From the NCBI RefSeq assembly GCF_001043025.1, contig NZ_JYLD01000008.1, positions 243,440 through 307,439 on the forward strand: DNA of 64,000 nucleotides. The letters are read 5' to 3'. The stretch's first letter is position 1; every line of letters starts with the position of its first letter. This DNA comes from Pseudomonas helleri. GTDB taxonomy: Bacteria > Pseudomonadota > Gammaproteobacteria > Pseudomonadales > Pseudomonadaceae. The notes under the pieces were generated by a model that saw nothing but the letters and a program-made list of their open reading frames with translations, did not search any database and had not been told where the DNA came from. This document shows positions 35,801 to 43,618 of this stretch, piece by piece. The position numbers were made by a program, and so were the translations under genes.

Positions 35801-37738
35801 GGGATCAACGTCCAGCAAGACAGCATCAGCGTAGTGGGCGTCGGCGATATGGCCGGTGACGTGTTCGGCAATGGCTTGTTGATGTCTGACAAATTGCAGC
35901 TGGTTGCGGCCTTTAACCACCTGCACATCTTTATCGACCCAAATCCTGAGCCGGCCAACAGCTTTGCCGAGCGTCAGCGCTTGTTCGACCTGCCGCGTTC
36001 AGCCTGGTCGGATTACGACACCAGCATCATGTCAGCGGGCGGCGGGATCTTCTCCCGTAGTGCGAAAAGCATCGCCATCTCGCCTGAGATGAAAGAGCGC
36101 TTTGCGATCACTGCCGACAAACTGACCCCGACCGAGCTGCTCAATGCCTTGCTCAAGGCCCCGGTAGACCTGTTGTGGAACGGCGGTATCGGTACTTACG
36201 TCAAGGCCAGCACGGAAAGCCATGCCGATGTGGGTGACAAGGCTAACGATGCGTTGCGCGTCAATGGCAACGAGTTGCGCTGCAAGGTGGTGGGCGAGGG
36301 CGGTAACCTCGGCATGACCCAACTGGGCCGTGTGGAGTTTGGCCTGAACGGCGGCGGCTCGAACACAGACTTTATCGACAATGCCGGCGGCGTGGACTGC
36401 TCTGACCACGAAGTGAATATCAAGATCCTGCTCAATGAAGTGGTGCAGGCAGGCGATATGACCGAGAAGCAGCGCAACCAACTGCTCGGCAGCATGACTG
36501 ACGAAGTGAGTGCGCTGGTCTTGGGCAACAACTATAAGCAGACGCAGGCCATTTCTCTGGCAGCGCGTCGTGCCTATGAGCGCATTGCTGAATACAAACG
36601 CCTGATGAACGACCTGGAATCCCGTGGCAAGCTGGACCGCGCCATCGAGTTCCTGCCGTCTGAAGAGCAGCTCAACGAGCGCGTGGCCGCAGGTCATGGG
36701 CTGACACGCCCTGAACTGTCGGTCTTGATCTCGTACAGCAAGATCGACCTCAAGGAGGCGTTGCTTAACTCCCAGGTGCCGGATGACGACTACCTGACCC
36801 GCGACATGGAAACGGCCTTCCCGCCGATGCTGGTCAACAAGTTTGCCGCAGCCATGCGCCGTCACCGCTTGAAGCGCGAGATTGTCAGCACGCAGATCGC
36901 CAACGACCTGGTCAACCACATGGGCATCACCTTTGTGGAGCGCCTGAAAGAGTCGACTGGCATGAGCGCGGCCAACGTGGCCGGGGCTTATGTCATCGTG
37001 CGTGACATTTTCCACCTCCCGCACTGGTTTCGTCAGATCGAAGCGCTGGACTATCAAGTGCCGGCCGAGATTCAGCTGGCATTGATGGACGAACTGATGC
37101 GCCTGGGCCGTCGTGCCACCCGCTGGTTCTTGCGCAGCCGTCGTAACGAGCTGGACGCAGCGCGCGATGTTGCGCACTTTGGTCCGCATCTAGCTGCGTT
37201 GGGCCTCAAGCTTAACGAACTGCTGGAAGGCCCGACCCGCGAAGGTTGGGAGACCCGTTATCAGGCGTACGTTGATGCGGGCGTGCCGGAGTTGCTGTCG
37301 CGCATGGTGGCAGGCACCACGCACCTGTACACCTTGTTGCCGATCATCGAGGCGTCTGACGTCACAGGTCAGAACGCCGCGGATGTGGCCAAGGCGTACT
37401 TTGCCGTGGGCAGCGCACTGGACCTGACCTGGTACCTGCAGCAGATCAGCAACTTGCCGGTGGAGAACAATTGGCAGGCGCTGGCCCGCGAGGCCTTCCG
37501 TGACGATATTGACTGGCAGCAGCGCGCAATCACCGTGTCGGTGTTGCAGATGGCTGATGCCCCGGTTGAAATCGAAGCACGTGTAGCTTTGTGGCTTGAG
37601 CAGAATCAGTCGATGGTTGAGCGCTGGCGCTCGATGCTGGTCGACCTGCGTGCGGCTACCGGCAACGATTACGCGATGTATGCCGTGGCCAACCGTGAGC
37701 TGCTGGATCTGGCATTGAGCGGTCAAACAGGGCTCTGA
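32882..37738 (+). CDS. gdhB: NAD-specific glutamate dehydrogenase, 180-kDa class
   Basis: Large NAD-dependent glutamate dehydrogenase of 1,618 residues that deaminates glutamate to 2-oxoglutarate for catabolism. The length and the N-terminal region (VEVLHHDLPFLVDSVRTELN) match the GDH-180 class. Catalytic-domain blocks are visible: GNVARGGLRWSDREEDFRTE, VPVGAKGGF, GDMAGDVFGNG for nucleotide binding, and NGGIGTYVKA. It is monocistronic: a long upstream gap, and a strong terminator 18 bases after the stop. In Pseudomonas this class is allosterically controlled, which I infer from the family. Confidence 0.96.
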   Translation: MAFFTAASKADFQHQLQSALAQHVSEQALPQVALFAEQFFGIISLDELTQRRMSDLAGCTLSAWRLLERFDPDQPQVRVFNPDYERHGWQSTHTAVEVLHHDLPFLVDSVRTELNRRGYSIHTLQTTVLSVRRGSKGELLEILPKGTTGEGIAQESLMYLEIDRCSNAAELNVLSKELEQVLGEVRIAVADFEPMKAKVRELLASVDNCPYAVDAGEKAEIKSFLEWLLGNHFTFLGYEEFVVRDEADGGHIEYDPQSFLGLTKLLRVGLTAEDLRIEDYAVSYLREPTLLSFTKAAHPSRVHRPAYPDYVSIRQIDADGKVIKECRFMGLYTSSVYGESVRVIPYIRRKVDEIERRSGFQAKAHLGKELAQVLEVLPRDDLFQTPVDELFSTVMSIVQIQERNKIRVFLRKDPYGRFCYCLAYVPRDVYSTEVRQKIQQVLMDRLQASDCEFWTFFSESVLARVQLILRVDPKNRIDIDPLLLEKEVVQACRSWNDDYASLVVESFGEANGTKVLADFPKGFPAGYRERFAAHSAVVDMQHLSNLSEKKPLVMSFYQPLGQSAGQELHCKLYHADTPLALSDVLPILENLGLRVLGEFPYRLRHANGREFWIHDFAFTAGEGLNLDIQQLNDTLQDAFVHIVQGDAENDAFNRLVLTAGLPWRDVALLRAYARYLKQIRLGFDLGYIASTLNNHTDIARELTRLFKTRFYLARKLTAEDLEDKQQRLEQAILTALDDVQVLNEDRILRRYLDLIKATLRTNFYQPDANGQNRSYFSFKFNPHLIPELPKPVPKFEIFVYSPRVEGVHLRFGNVARGGLRWSDREEDFRTEVLGLVKAQQVKNSVIVPVGAKGGFVPRRLPLGGSRDEVQAEAIACYRIFISGLLDITDNLKDGALVPPLNVVRHDDDDPYLVVAADKGTATFSDIANGIAIDYGFWLGDAFASGGSAGYDHKKMGITARGAWVGVQRHFRERGINVQQDSISVVGVGDMAGDVFGNGLLMSDKLQLVAAFNHLHIFIDPNPEPANSFAERQRLFDLPRSAWSDYDTSIMSAGGGIFSRSAKSIAISPEMKERFAITADKLTPTELLNALLKAPVDLLWNGGIGTYVKASTESHADVGDKANDALRVNGNELRCKVVGEGGNLGMTQLGRVEFGLNGGGSNTDFIDNAGGVDCSDHEVNIKILLNEVVQAGDMTEKQRNQLLGSMTDEVSALVLGNNYKQTQAISLAARRAYERIAEYKRLMNDLESRGKLDRAIEFLPSEEQLNERVAAGHGLTRPELSVLISYSKIDLKEALLNSQVPDDDYLTRDMETAFPPMLVNKFAAAMRRHRLKREIVSTQIANDLVNHMGITFVERLKESTGMSAANVAGAYVIVRDIFHLPHWFRQIEALDYQVPAEIQLALMDELMRLGRRATRWFLRSRRNELDAARDVAHFGPHLAALGLKLNELLEGPTREGWETRYQAYVDAGVPELLSRMVAGTTHLYTLLPIIEASDVTGQNAADVAKAYFAVGSALDLTWYLQQISNLPVENNWQALAREAFRDDIDWQQRAITVSVLQMADAPVEIEARVALWLEQNQSMVERWRSMLVDLRAATGNDYAMYAVANRELLDLALSGQTGL

Positions 37739-37755
37739 CAGCCTGAGCAGTAAAA

Positions 37756-37796
37756 CAAAGCCCCGGCTCAGTAGAACTGAGCCGGGGCTTTTTTGT
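37756..37796. terminator. Bidirectional terminator between gdhB and DUF4404
   Basis: Perfect 13-bp stem AGCCCCGGCTCAG / CTGAGCCGGGGCT with loop TAGAA. It is flanked by A-rich sequence on the left and T6 on the right, so it can stop transcription from both convergent genes. Confidence 0.93.
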
Positions 37797-37816
37797 TTCT
37801 GGTAGCTGAGCGAGCG

Positions 37817-38080
37817 TTAGATGCCCATGCTGCCCAAGGTCTGCACGATATTGCGCAGAGTGACCGCCAGTGAGGGATGTTCAACTTCAAAACGCTCAAC
37901 GGCGAGATTGACGTTGTCAGCCAGGCTGCTGTCGTTAGTGGCTTTTTCCAGAGCAATCTCGGCTTCAATCTGCTTGGCCAGATCGTTTAGATGCTCACGT
38001 TGTTCTTCATTGAGCGGCGGATTCTGGTCCAGTTGCTCGCGCAAGGTATTGAGTTGTTCTTGCAGTTCGCGGGCAGGCAT
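37817..38080 (-). CDS. DUF4404 family protein
   Basis: Small helical protein of 87 residues (MPARELQEQLNTLREQLDQN) belonging to DUF4404, with a C-terminal amphipathic part (VERFEVEHPSLAVTLRNIVQ). ATG 38080 is preferred to 38089 because AAAGGA lies at normal distance from it and directly abuts the other. Monocistronic, convergent with gdhB. Function unknown. Confidence 0.82.
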   Translation of the reverse strand: MPARELQEQLNTLREQLDQNPPLNEEQREHLNDLAKQIEAEIALEKATNDSSLADNVNLAVERFEVEHPSLAVTLRNIVQTLGSMGI

Positions 38081-38227
38081 AGCATTCATCCTTTATTGAT
38101 AGGCACTGTTGTAGACCTTCGAGGAGCGCAAAAGATCAACAAGCGGGCGTCTAGATTAATCCAGTCGCGCTTAGAGTGCATGATCTCTATCAAATCGGCC
38201 AGCATCACTCCAACTCTGCTTAGGGGG

Positions 38228-38255
38228 CTGTCAAAAATGCAATTGCCGTTATACT
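38228..38255 (+). promoter_or_regulatory. Sigma-70 promoter of mlaA
   Basis: -35 CTGTCA at 38228-38233 and -10 TATACT at 38250-38255 with a 16-base spacer, 58 bases before the mlaA start codon. Confidence 0.6.
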
Positions 38256-38313
38256 CATCGCCTGACCCCAGGGCGTAGCGCCCAAGTGATACGTATTCTC
38301 AAGGAGTTTTGCT

Positions 38314-39003
38314 ATGCGCTGGACCAAGCGTCTTGCTCAAATTGGCCTGTGTGCCACTGTGTCAATGGCACCGTTTGCTGCCAATGCGGCCACCGAGGCT
38401 GACCCGTGGGAAGGTTTCAACCGTGCCATATTCACGTTTAACGACACGCTTGATACCTATGCCTTGAAGCCGATTGCTCAGGGTTACCAGTTCATCACGC
38501 CGCAGTTTCTGCAAGACGGCATTCACAACATGTACCGAAACATCGGCGATGTGCGCAACCTGGCCAACGACGTGTTGCAAGGCAAGCCTCACGCCGCAGC
38601 TGTCGACACCTCGCGTATGTTGATGAACACCATCTTCGGTATTGGTGGCTTCTTTGATGTGGGCACCAAAATGGGCCTGCAACGCAACGACGAAGACTTC
38701 GGCCAGACGCTGGGCCGTTGGGGCCTGCCAAGCGGTCCTTATCTGGTCTTGCCGCTGCTGGGCCCAAGCACCGTGCGTGACGCAGCCGGTATCTACCCGG
38801 ACTCCTTCACCAAGCCATACCGCTACATGAACGATATTCCGGCGCGCAACATGGCGATCGGCATGGATGTGATCGATGCGCGTGCCAGCCTGTTGTCGGC
38901 AGAAAAACTGATCACCGGCGACAAGTACGTCTTTATTCGTAACGCGTACCTGCAAAACCGTGAGTTCAGAATCAAAGACGGCGAGGTTGAAGACGACTTT
39001 TAA
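38314..39003 (+). CDS. mlaA: MlaA/VacJ outer-membrane lipid asymmetry protein
   Basis: Protein of 229 residues that removes mislocalised phospholipids from the outer membrane as the outer component of the Mla pathway. Family blocks are clear: DPWEGFNRAIFTFNDTLD, YRNIGDVRNLANDVLQGK, DFGQTLGRWGLPSGPYLVLP. The signal peptide ends AANAATEADP, a signal-peptidase-I-like AxA site, and no lipobox cysteine follows it, although E. coli MlaA is a lipoprotein. AAGGAG lies 8 bases before the ATG. It is followed by its own terminator; the rssB-like gene is next. Confidence 0.9.
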   Translation: MRWTKRLAQIGLCATVSMAPFAANAATEADPWEGFNRAIFTFNDTLDTYALKPIAQGYQFITPQFLQDGIHNMYRNIGDVRNLANDVLQGKPHAAAVDTSRMLMNTIFGIGGFFDVGTKMGLQRNDEDFGQTLGRWGLPSGPYLVLPLLGPSTVRDAAGIYPDSFTKPYRYMNDIPARNMAIGMDVIDARASLLSAEKLITGDKYVFIRNAYLQNREFRIKDGEVEDDF

Positions 39004-39021
39004 GTCATTCACCCTGCCCAC

Positions 39022-39048
39022 AAAAAACGGCCTTTATGGCCGTTTTTT
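39022..39048 (+). terminator. Terminator after mlaA
   Basis: AAAAAACGGCC and GGCCGTTTTTT pair around a short TTTAT loop, ending in a T6 run 19 bases after the mlaA stop. Confidence 0.88.
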
Positions 39049-39344
39049 GCATGCAAGTTCATGAAAAAAATGCATCTTTAAGGGCGTTTAAACCAAGGTT
39101 TTAGTTGCTGTTTACGATGTTCTTATAACCCGAGGGAATTTAACCGGGTGAACACGTCAAGCCGCTATCGGCCTGAGCTTGAAACCCCCCGCAGATGGGA
39201 GTACCGTCTGCGCCTTACACGAGCACCTTTGCAGGAATGATTAAAACAATCGTTCTGACGAGGGATGTTCAAAAGCCTATTCAGTCGTTGGGCCCGATGT
39301 GTTCGAGCCCTGACGCAAACCTAATTCTGGCGCCGTTTGCCCAC

Positions 39345-40529
39345 ATGCAAAAAACCAGTGCCACGCTGCTGATCATTGATGACGACGAAGTAGTCCGTGC
39401 CAGTTTGGCAGCCTATTTGGAAGACAGCGGCTTCAGCGTCCTGCAGGCCAGTAATGGCGTGCAAGGTCTCAAGGTGTTCGAGCAAGAGCAACCGGACTTA
39501 GTGATCTGCGATCTGCGCATGCCGCAAATGAGCGGCCTGGAGTTGATTCGCCAGGTCGCCCAGCGCTCGGCACAGACCCCGGTGATCGTGATTTCGGGCG
39601 CCGGTGTGATGAGCGATGTGGTCGAAGCTCTGCGTCTGGGTGCCGCCGACTACCTGATCAAACCGCTTGAAGACTTGGCGGTGCTGGAGCACTCCGTGCA
39701 TCGAGCGCTGGACCGCGCCCGGTTATTGCACGAGAACCAGCGCTACCGCGAGAAGCTGGAATCTGCCAACCGCGAGCTTGAAGCCAGCCTGCACTTGCTG
39801 CAGGAAGACCAGAACGCCGGGCGGCAGGTGCAGATGAACATGCTGCCTACCAGCCCTTGGTCGCTCGACGGATTCGACTTCGCGCACCAGATTATTCCGT
39901 CGTTGTATTTGTCGGGCGATTTCGTCGACTATTTCAAGGTCGATGAGCGTCGGGTAGCGTTTTACCTGGCGGATGTTTCTGGCCATGGCGCGTCTTCAGC
40001 GTTCGTGACCGTGTTGCTCAAGTTCATGACCACGCGTCTGCTATTTGAATCCAAGCGCAATGGCACTTTGCCTGAGTTCAAACCGTCTGAAGTGCTCGCG
40101 CACATCAACCGTGGCTTGATCAACTGCAAGCTGGGCAAACATGTGACCATGGTCGGCGGTGTGATCGACCAAGAGACCGGCCTGCTGACCTACAGCATCG
40201 GTGGGCACCTGCCATTACCGGTACTTTATACCCCGGACAGCGTGACTTATCTGGAAGGGCGAGGGTTGCCGGTCGGCCTGTTCAACGAGGCCACTTACGA
40301 AGATCAAGTGCTTAAATTGCCCGAGACATTCAGCCTGACGTTGATGTCTGACGGAATTTTGGACCTTTTGGCCGAGCCTACACTCAAAGAGAAAGAAGCT
40401 GCTCTACCTCAATTGGTAAAAGCAGCGGGTGGCAGCCTGGATGGTCTGCGCCAGGTTTTTGGATTAGCTACGCTAGGGGAGATGCCGGATGATATCGCCC
40501 TGATGGTGTTAAGCAGGAATCTTACATGA
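39345..40529 (+). CDS. rssB: Response regulator with PP2C/SpoIIE phosphatase output (RssB-like)
   Basis: Protein of 394 residues with an N-terminal receiver domain (LLIIDDDE at residues 9-16, phosphorylated Asp56 in VICDLRMP, Lys in YLIKPLED), a coiled-coil linker (YREKLESANRELEASLHLLQ) and a C-terminal SpoIIE-type serine phosphatase domain (FYLADVSGHGASSAFV; MSDGILDLL). In Pseudomonas this protein works with the adjacent STAS protein in a partner switch linked to RpoS control. The start is uncertain: ATG 39345 directly precedes the receiver but has no clear ribosome-binding site; ATG 39297 and 39237 are in frame. It overlaps the STAS gene by four bases. Confidence 0.85.
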   Translation: MQKTSATLLIIDDDEVVRASLAAYLEDSGFSVLQASNGVQGLKVFEQEQPDLVICDLRMPQMSGLELIRQVAQRSAQTPVIVISGAGVMSDVVEALRLGAADYLIKPLEDLAVLEHSVHRALDRARLLHENQRYREKLESANRELEASLHLLQEDQNAGRQVQMNMLPTSPWSLDGFDFAHQIIPSLYLSGDFVDYFKVDERRVAFYLADVSGHGASSAFVTVLLKFMTTRLLFESKRNGTLPEFKPSEVLAHINRGLINCKLGKHVTMVGGVIDQETGLLTYSIGGHLPLPVLYTPDSVTYLEGRGLPVGLFNEATYEDQVLKLPETFSLTLMSDGILDLLAEPTLKEKEAALPQLVKAAGGSLDGLRQVFGLATLGEMPDDIALMVLSRNLT

Positions 40530-41008
40530 GTACCGGTAGAATTCAGTTCGCCGAACAGGACGGCACCTTCGTCCTGAAGTTTGTCGGTGAAGTGCGTCTG
40601 ACACTGTGTTCAGCACTGGATGCGACAATCGAAAGGATCTTCACGGCGCGCAACTTTACGGCCATCGTGATTGACCTGACAGAGACTCGCAGTATCGACA
40701 GCACCACATTGGGCTTGCTGGCGAAACTGTCGATTTTGTCGCGCCAAAAAATAGGCCTGTTGCCGACGGTCGTGACCACCCACGAAGACATCACCCGACT
40801 GTTGCAGTCGATGGGCTTCGATCAGGTCTTCAATATCATCAACAGACCAATACCTTGCCCTGAGTGCCTCACAGACTTGCCGTCGCAAGACGAGACTGAA
40901 GACGTGGTGCGGGTCAAGGTGCTTGAAGCGCACAAAATCCTGATGGGCCTCAATGATTCCAACCGTGAAGCCTTTCATGACCTGGTGAACGCGCTCGAGC
41001 GCCATTGA
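40526..41008 (+). CDS. rssC: STAS-domain anti-sigma factor antagonist (RssC-like)
   Basis: Protein of 160 residues with a STAS domain of about 110 residues. The likely phosphorylatable serine is in IDSTTLGLLAKL, the usual position in anti-anti-sigma proteins. A C-terminal extension (VLEAHKILMGLNDSNREAFH) goes beyond the minimal domain. Coupled by ATGA to the phosphatase gene, whose product presumably dephosphorylates it, forming a two-protein partner-switch module. Confidence 0.88.
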   Translation: MSTGRIQFAEQDGTFVLKFVGEVRLTLCSALDATIERIFTARNFTAIVIDLTETRSIDSTTLGLLAKLSILSRQKIGLLPTVVTTHEDITRLLQSMGFDQVFNIINRPIPCPECLTDLPSQDETEDVVRVKVLEAHKILMGLNDSNREAFHDLVNALERH

Positions 41009-41021
41009 TCCACGGCGCACA

Positions 41022-41058
41022 AAAAAGGGGCCGTCCTGTACAGGTACGGCCCCTTTTG
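41022..41058. terminator. Bidirectional terminator between the STAS gene and dusA
   Basis: AAAAGGGGCCGT pairs with ACGGCCCCTTTT around CCTGTACAGGT. A- and T-rich flanks on either side suit the two convergent genes. Confidence 0.88.
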
Positions 41059-41070
41059 CTTGCCCGGGTA

Positions 41071-42096
41071 TTAGCGGCCTTCCAGCAACTCGGCGGCTCG
41101 ATCCAGCAGCGCCAGCGGATCCTTGGCTTTATGAATATCCGCCGACAGCAATTGACGAAAACGTCGCGCGCCAGGGAAGCCCTGACCCAAGCCCAGAATA
41201 TGCCGCGTGATGTGATGCATCGAACCGCCCGAGGCGATATGCGCAGCGATATACGGCCTTAGCTGCTCCAGCACCTGCGCACGGGTGATAGCCGGCTCTG
41301 TGCTGCCAAACAACTGCTGATCGACCTCCGCCAGCAAATAAGAGTTGTGATACGCCTCACGACCCAGCATCACACCATCAAACACCTGCAAATGTGCATG
41401 GCATTCATCCAGCGTCTTGATACCGCCGTTTAGGACAATCTCCAGCTCCGGGAAATCAGCCTTCAACTGAGCCACAACGTCATAGCGCAGCGGCGGGATA
41501 TCACGGTTTTCTTTCGGTGAAAGCCCTTCCAGAATCGCGATACGTGCATGCACCGTAAAGCTTTCGCAACCGGCATCACGCACCGTGCCGACAAAATCGC
41601 ACAACTGCGCGTAGCTATCACGGCCATTGATCCCGATACGGTGCTTGACCGTCACCGGAATCGACACTGCATCGCGCATCGCCTTCACACACTCGGCGAC
41701 CAGCGCCGGATGAGCCATCAAACACGCGCCAATCATATTGTTCTGCACCCGATCACTCGGGCAGCCGACATTCAGATTCACCTCGTCATAACCCGCCGCC
41801 TGCGCCAAACGCGCACACGCCGCCAAATCCGCAGGCGTACTGCCGCCCAACTGCAATGCCAACGGATGCTCAGTATCGTCATGCCGCAAAAACCGCTCGG
41901 CATCCCCGTGCAGCAAAGCACCGGTGGTCACCATCTCGGTGTACAACAGTGCATGTTTGGACATCAGCCGCAGGAAGAAGCGGCAATGGCGGTCAGTCCA
42001 GTCCATCATGGGCGCAACAGAAAACCTCCTAACTACCGAATCTACTGGGCGGGCTAGGTTTTCTGTGGGTTCTGTGTGCATTCGTGTAACTCTCAT
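41071..42096 (-). CDS. dusA: tRNA-dihydrouridine synthase A, with phage-altered 5' end
   Basis: FMN-dependent enzyme that reduces U20/U20a of tRNA D-loops; 341 residues. Family motifs: SVAPMMDWTDRHCRFF, LQLGGSTPADLA, NLNVGCPSDRVQ with the active-site cysteine, TVKHRIGING, FTVHAR and NGGIKT. Residues before APMMDW look element-derived: they use rare AGG AGG arginine codons and differ from what I expect for the family, and the divergent integrase starts only 84 bases away. Insertion thus seems to leave dusA intact with a new N-terminus and promoter. Other possible starts are ATG 42081 and the ATG ATG at the APMMD motif. Confidence 0.92.
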   Translation of the reverse strand: MRVTRMHTEPTENLARPVDSVVRRFSVAPMMDWTDRHCRFFLRLMSKHALLYTEMVTTGALLHGDAERFLRHDDTEHPLALQLGGSTPADLAACARLAQAAGYDEVNLNVGCPSDRVQNNMIGACLMAHPALVAECVKAMRDAVSIPVTVKHRIGINGRDSYAQLCDFVGTVRDAGCESFTVHARIAILEGLSPKENRDIPPLRYDVVAQLKADFPELEIVLNGGIKTLDECHAHLQVFDGVMLGREAYHNSYLLAEVDQQLFGSTEPAITRAQVLEQLRPYIAAHIASGGSMHHITRHILGLGQGFPGARRFRQLLSADIHKAKDPLALLDRAAELLEGR

Positions 42097-42100
42097 TCAC
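41990..42100. other. Probable attL region at the dusA 5' end
   Basis: The first conserved codons of dusA (the MMDWTD region) lie directly next to the integrase gene. The 5' end of dusA is an established target of a family of tyrosine integrases in Gammaproteobacteria. The exact core cannot be fixed because the right end of the element is outside the window. The change from typical dusA codons to AGG AGG and AT-rich sequence near 42020-42040 is the likely junction. Confidence 0.5.
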
Positions 42101-42139
42101 TACTGTTTACCACCGTTTTTGCTTATTTTTGATATGGTG

Positions 42140-42180
42140 TTGCTGAAATTCAGCAAAATCATTCAGGCGTTCAGCAAAAA
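42140..42180. promoter_or_regulatory. Palindrome and repeated half-site in front of the integrase
   Basis: TTGCTGAA and TTCAGCAA form a perfect 8+8 palindrome around one A (42140-42156). A third half-site TTCAGCAA lies at 42170-42177, touching the integrase ATG. The AT-rich sequence just upstream (TATTTTTGATATGG) could be the promoter. This looks like an operator or an integrase/excisionase arm site. Confidence 0.5.
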
Positions 42181-43314
42181 ATGGGCTCTATAACCGTTCG
42201 CAAGCGCAAGGACGGGTCTGTCGCTTACAACGCGCAGGTCCGGATCATGCAAAAGGGCGTCACAGTTTATCAGGAAAGCCAGACCTTCGATCGGAAGGCG
42301 TCCGCGCTCGCTTGGATCAAACGTGTCGAAACAGAAATGGCTGCTCCTGGGGCAATAACCAAAGCCAATCGCTCAGGAGTGACGGTCAAGGAAATGATTG
42401 ACCGTTACCTTCTTGAATACGAGAAGCTCAGGCCCCTGGGTAAAACGAAGCGGGCCACGCTGAAGGCGATTGGTGAAACCTGGCTTGGCAAACTGGAAGA
42501 CAAAGAGATAACCAGCCAAAAGCTGGTTGAGTACGCGAACGGTCGAATGAAGGATGATGGAATCCAGGCTCAGACTGTTGGCAATGACTTGGCTCACTTT
42601 GGTGCGGTCCTTTCGGTAGCCCGGCCAGCCTGGGGATATGACATTGACCCGATGGCCATGCCCGACGCACGCAAAGTCTTGCGAAAGATGGGTGCGGTCA
42701 CCCGCAGCAAGGAAAGGAATCGTCGGCCAACCCTAGAGGAGTTGGACAAGCTGTTTGAGTATTTCAGCCAAATGCGCGACAGGCGCAGACAAGAAATAGA
42801 TATGGTGCGTGTCGTCGCGTTTGCCCTTTTCTCTACGCGACGACAGGAAGAGATAACCCGCATCAAATGGGCCGACATTGATGAGGATCGAAAGATGGTC
42901 CTCATTACGGACATGAAAAACCCGGGCCAGAAATACGGAAATGACATTTGGTGCCTTGTGCCTGATGAGGCGTGGCGCATCATGAAGTCGATGCCCAAAG
43001 TCGCAGATGATGTTTTCCCGTACAACTCGCGCTCAGTATCTGCCGCATTCACGCGTGCCTGCCGCTTTCTTGAAATTGAAGACTTACACTTTCATGACCT
43101 GCGTCACGACGGGGTGAGTCGGCTTTTTGAGGTGGGCTGGGATATCCCGAAAGTAGCCTCTGTGTCCGGGCACCGGGATTGGAATTCAATGCGTCGATAC
43201 ACGCATTTAAAAGGGGATGGCGACCCGTATAAAGATTGGCCTTGGCTGGAGAGGATAATTGCGGGCCCCATTATCGAGGCCCAGAAGCGAATTAAGAAAC
43301 GCGACGAAAGCTAG
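42181..43314 (+). CDS. int: Tyrosine-type site-specific integrase
   Basis: Phage integrase of 377 residues. An N-terminal arm-binding domain (VRKRKDGSVAYNAQVRIM) and a core-binding domain (VTVKEMIDRYLLEYEKLRPL) come before the catalytic domain. Catalytic residues are visible: Arg in FSTRRQEEITR near 220, Lys246, HDLR at 305-308, His331 in SGHRDW and the nucleophile Tyr340 in MRRYTHL. It is divergent from dusA and lies against it, so it is the DusA-targeting recombinase of this prophage. Its end overlaps the convergent PrtN-family gene by 23 bases. Confidence 0.95.
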   Translation: MGSITVRKRKDGSVAYNAQVRIMQKGVTVYQESQTFDRKASALAWIKRVETEMAAPGAITKANRSGVTVKEMIDRYLLEYEKLRPLGKTKRATLKAIGETWLGKLEDKEITSQKLVEYANGRMKDDGIQAQTVGNDLAHFGAVLSVARPAWGYDIDPMAMPDARKVLRKMGAVTRSKERNRRPTLEELDKLFEYFSQMRDRRRQEIDMVRVVAFALFSTRRQEEITRIKWADIDEDRKMVLITDMKNPGQKYGNDIWCLVPDEAWRIMKSMPKVADDVFPYNSRSVSAAFTRACRFLEIEDLHFHDLRHDGVSRLFEVGWDIPKVASVSGHRDWNSMRRYTHLKGDGDPYKDWPWLERIIAGPIIEAQKRIKKRDES

Positions 43315-43576
43315 AGCCACGCATCAGTTTGTCGTGCTCTGTGCGGGCGCGTGAATGCTGTGCATCTATATAAGCCGCAAGGTCTTTGAGGTGAACTCCT
43401 CTTGCAGACTTTTGGCTGCGTTCCATCGGGACGAGCGGCAGGTCGATTTGGCCGGCAGCGACTTTCATCTTCATTTTTTCAGGCGTCAAATGGCTAAAGT
43501 AATCGGCGCATACCCGCTCAAGCGGGATGATGGCTTGGCCGCCGTACTGTGCCAGGAGCAGAAATTCAGTATTCAT
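43292..43576 (-). CDS. Pyocin activator PrtN family protein
   Basis: Protein of 94 residues starting MNTEFLLLAQYGGQAIIPLE, a close match in pattern to PrtN-family proteins (HLTPEKMKMKVAAGQIDLPL; ARGVHLKDLAAYIDAQHSRA). PrtN activates pyocin genes in P. aeruginosa. Copies beside prophage integrases are common, where they may act as regulators or excisionase-like factors. ATG 43576 has a GGAG site 8 bases upstream, which is better than the in-frame ATG at 43582. Confidence 0.85.
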   Translation of the reverse strand: MNTEFLLLAQYGGQAIIPLERVCADYFSHLTPEKMKMKVAAGQIDLPLVPMERSQKSARGVHLKDLAAYIDAQHSRARTEHDKLMRGSSFRRVS

Positions 43577-43618
43577 TGACATGTCTCCGTGCGGCCGCAC
43601 TGGGCGGCAGAGGGTGGG

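Noticed and set aside
33152..35926. 924-codon open frame antisense to gdhB
   Set aside because: It mirrors the codon bias of the strong GDH-180 coding sequence; no ribosome-binding site or recognisable protein segment.
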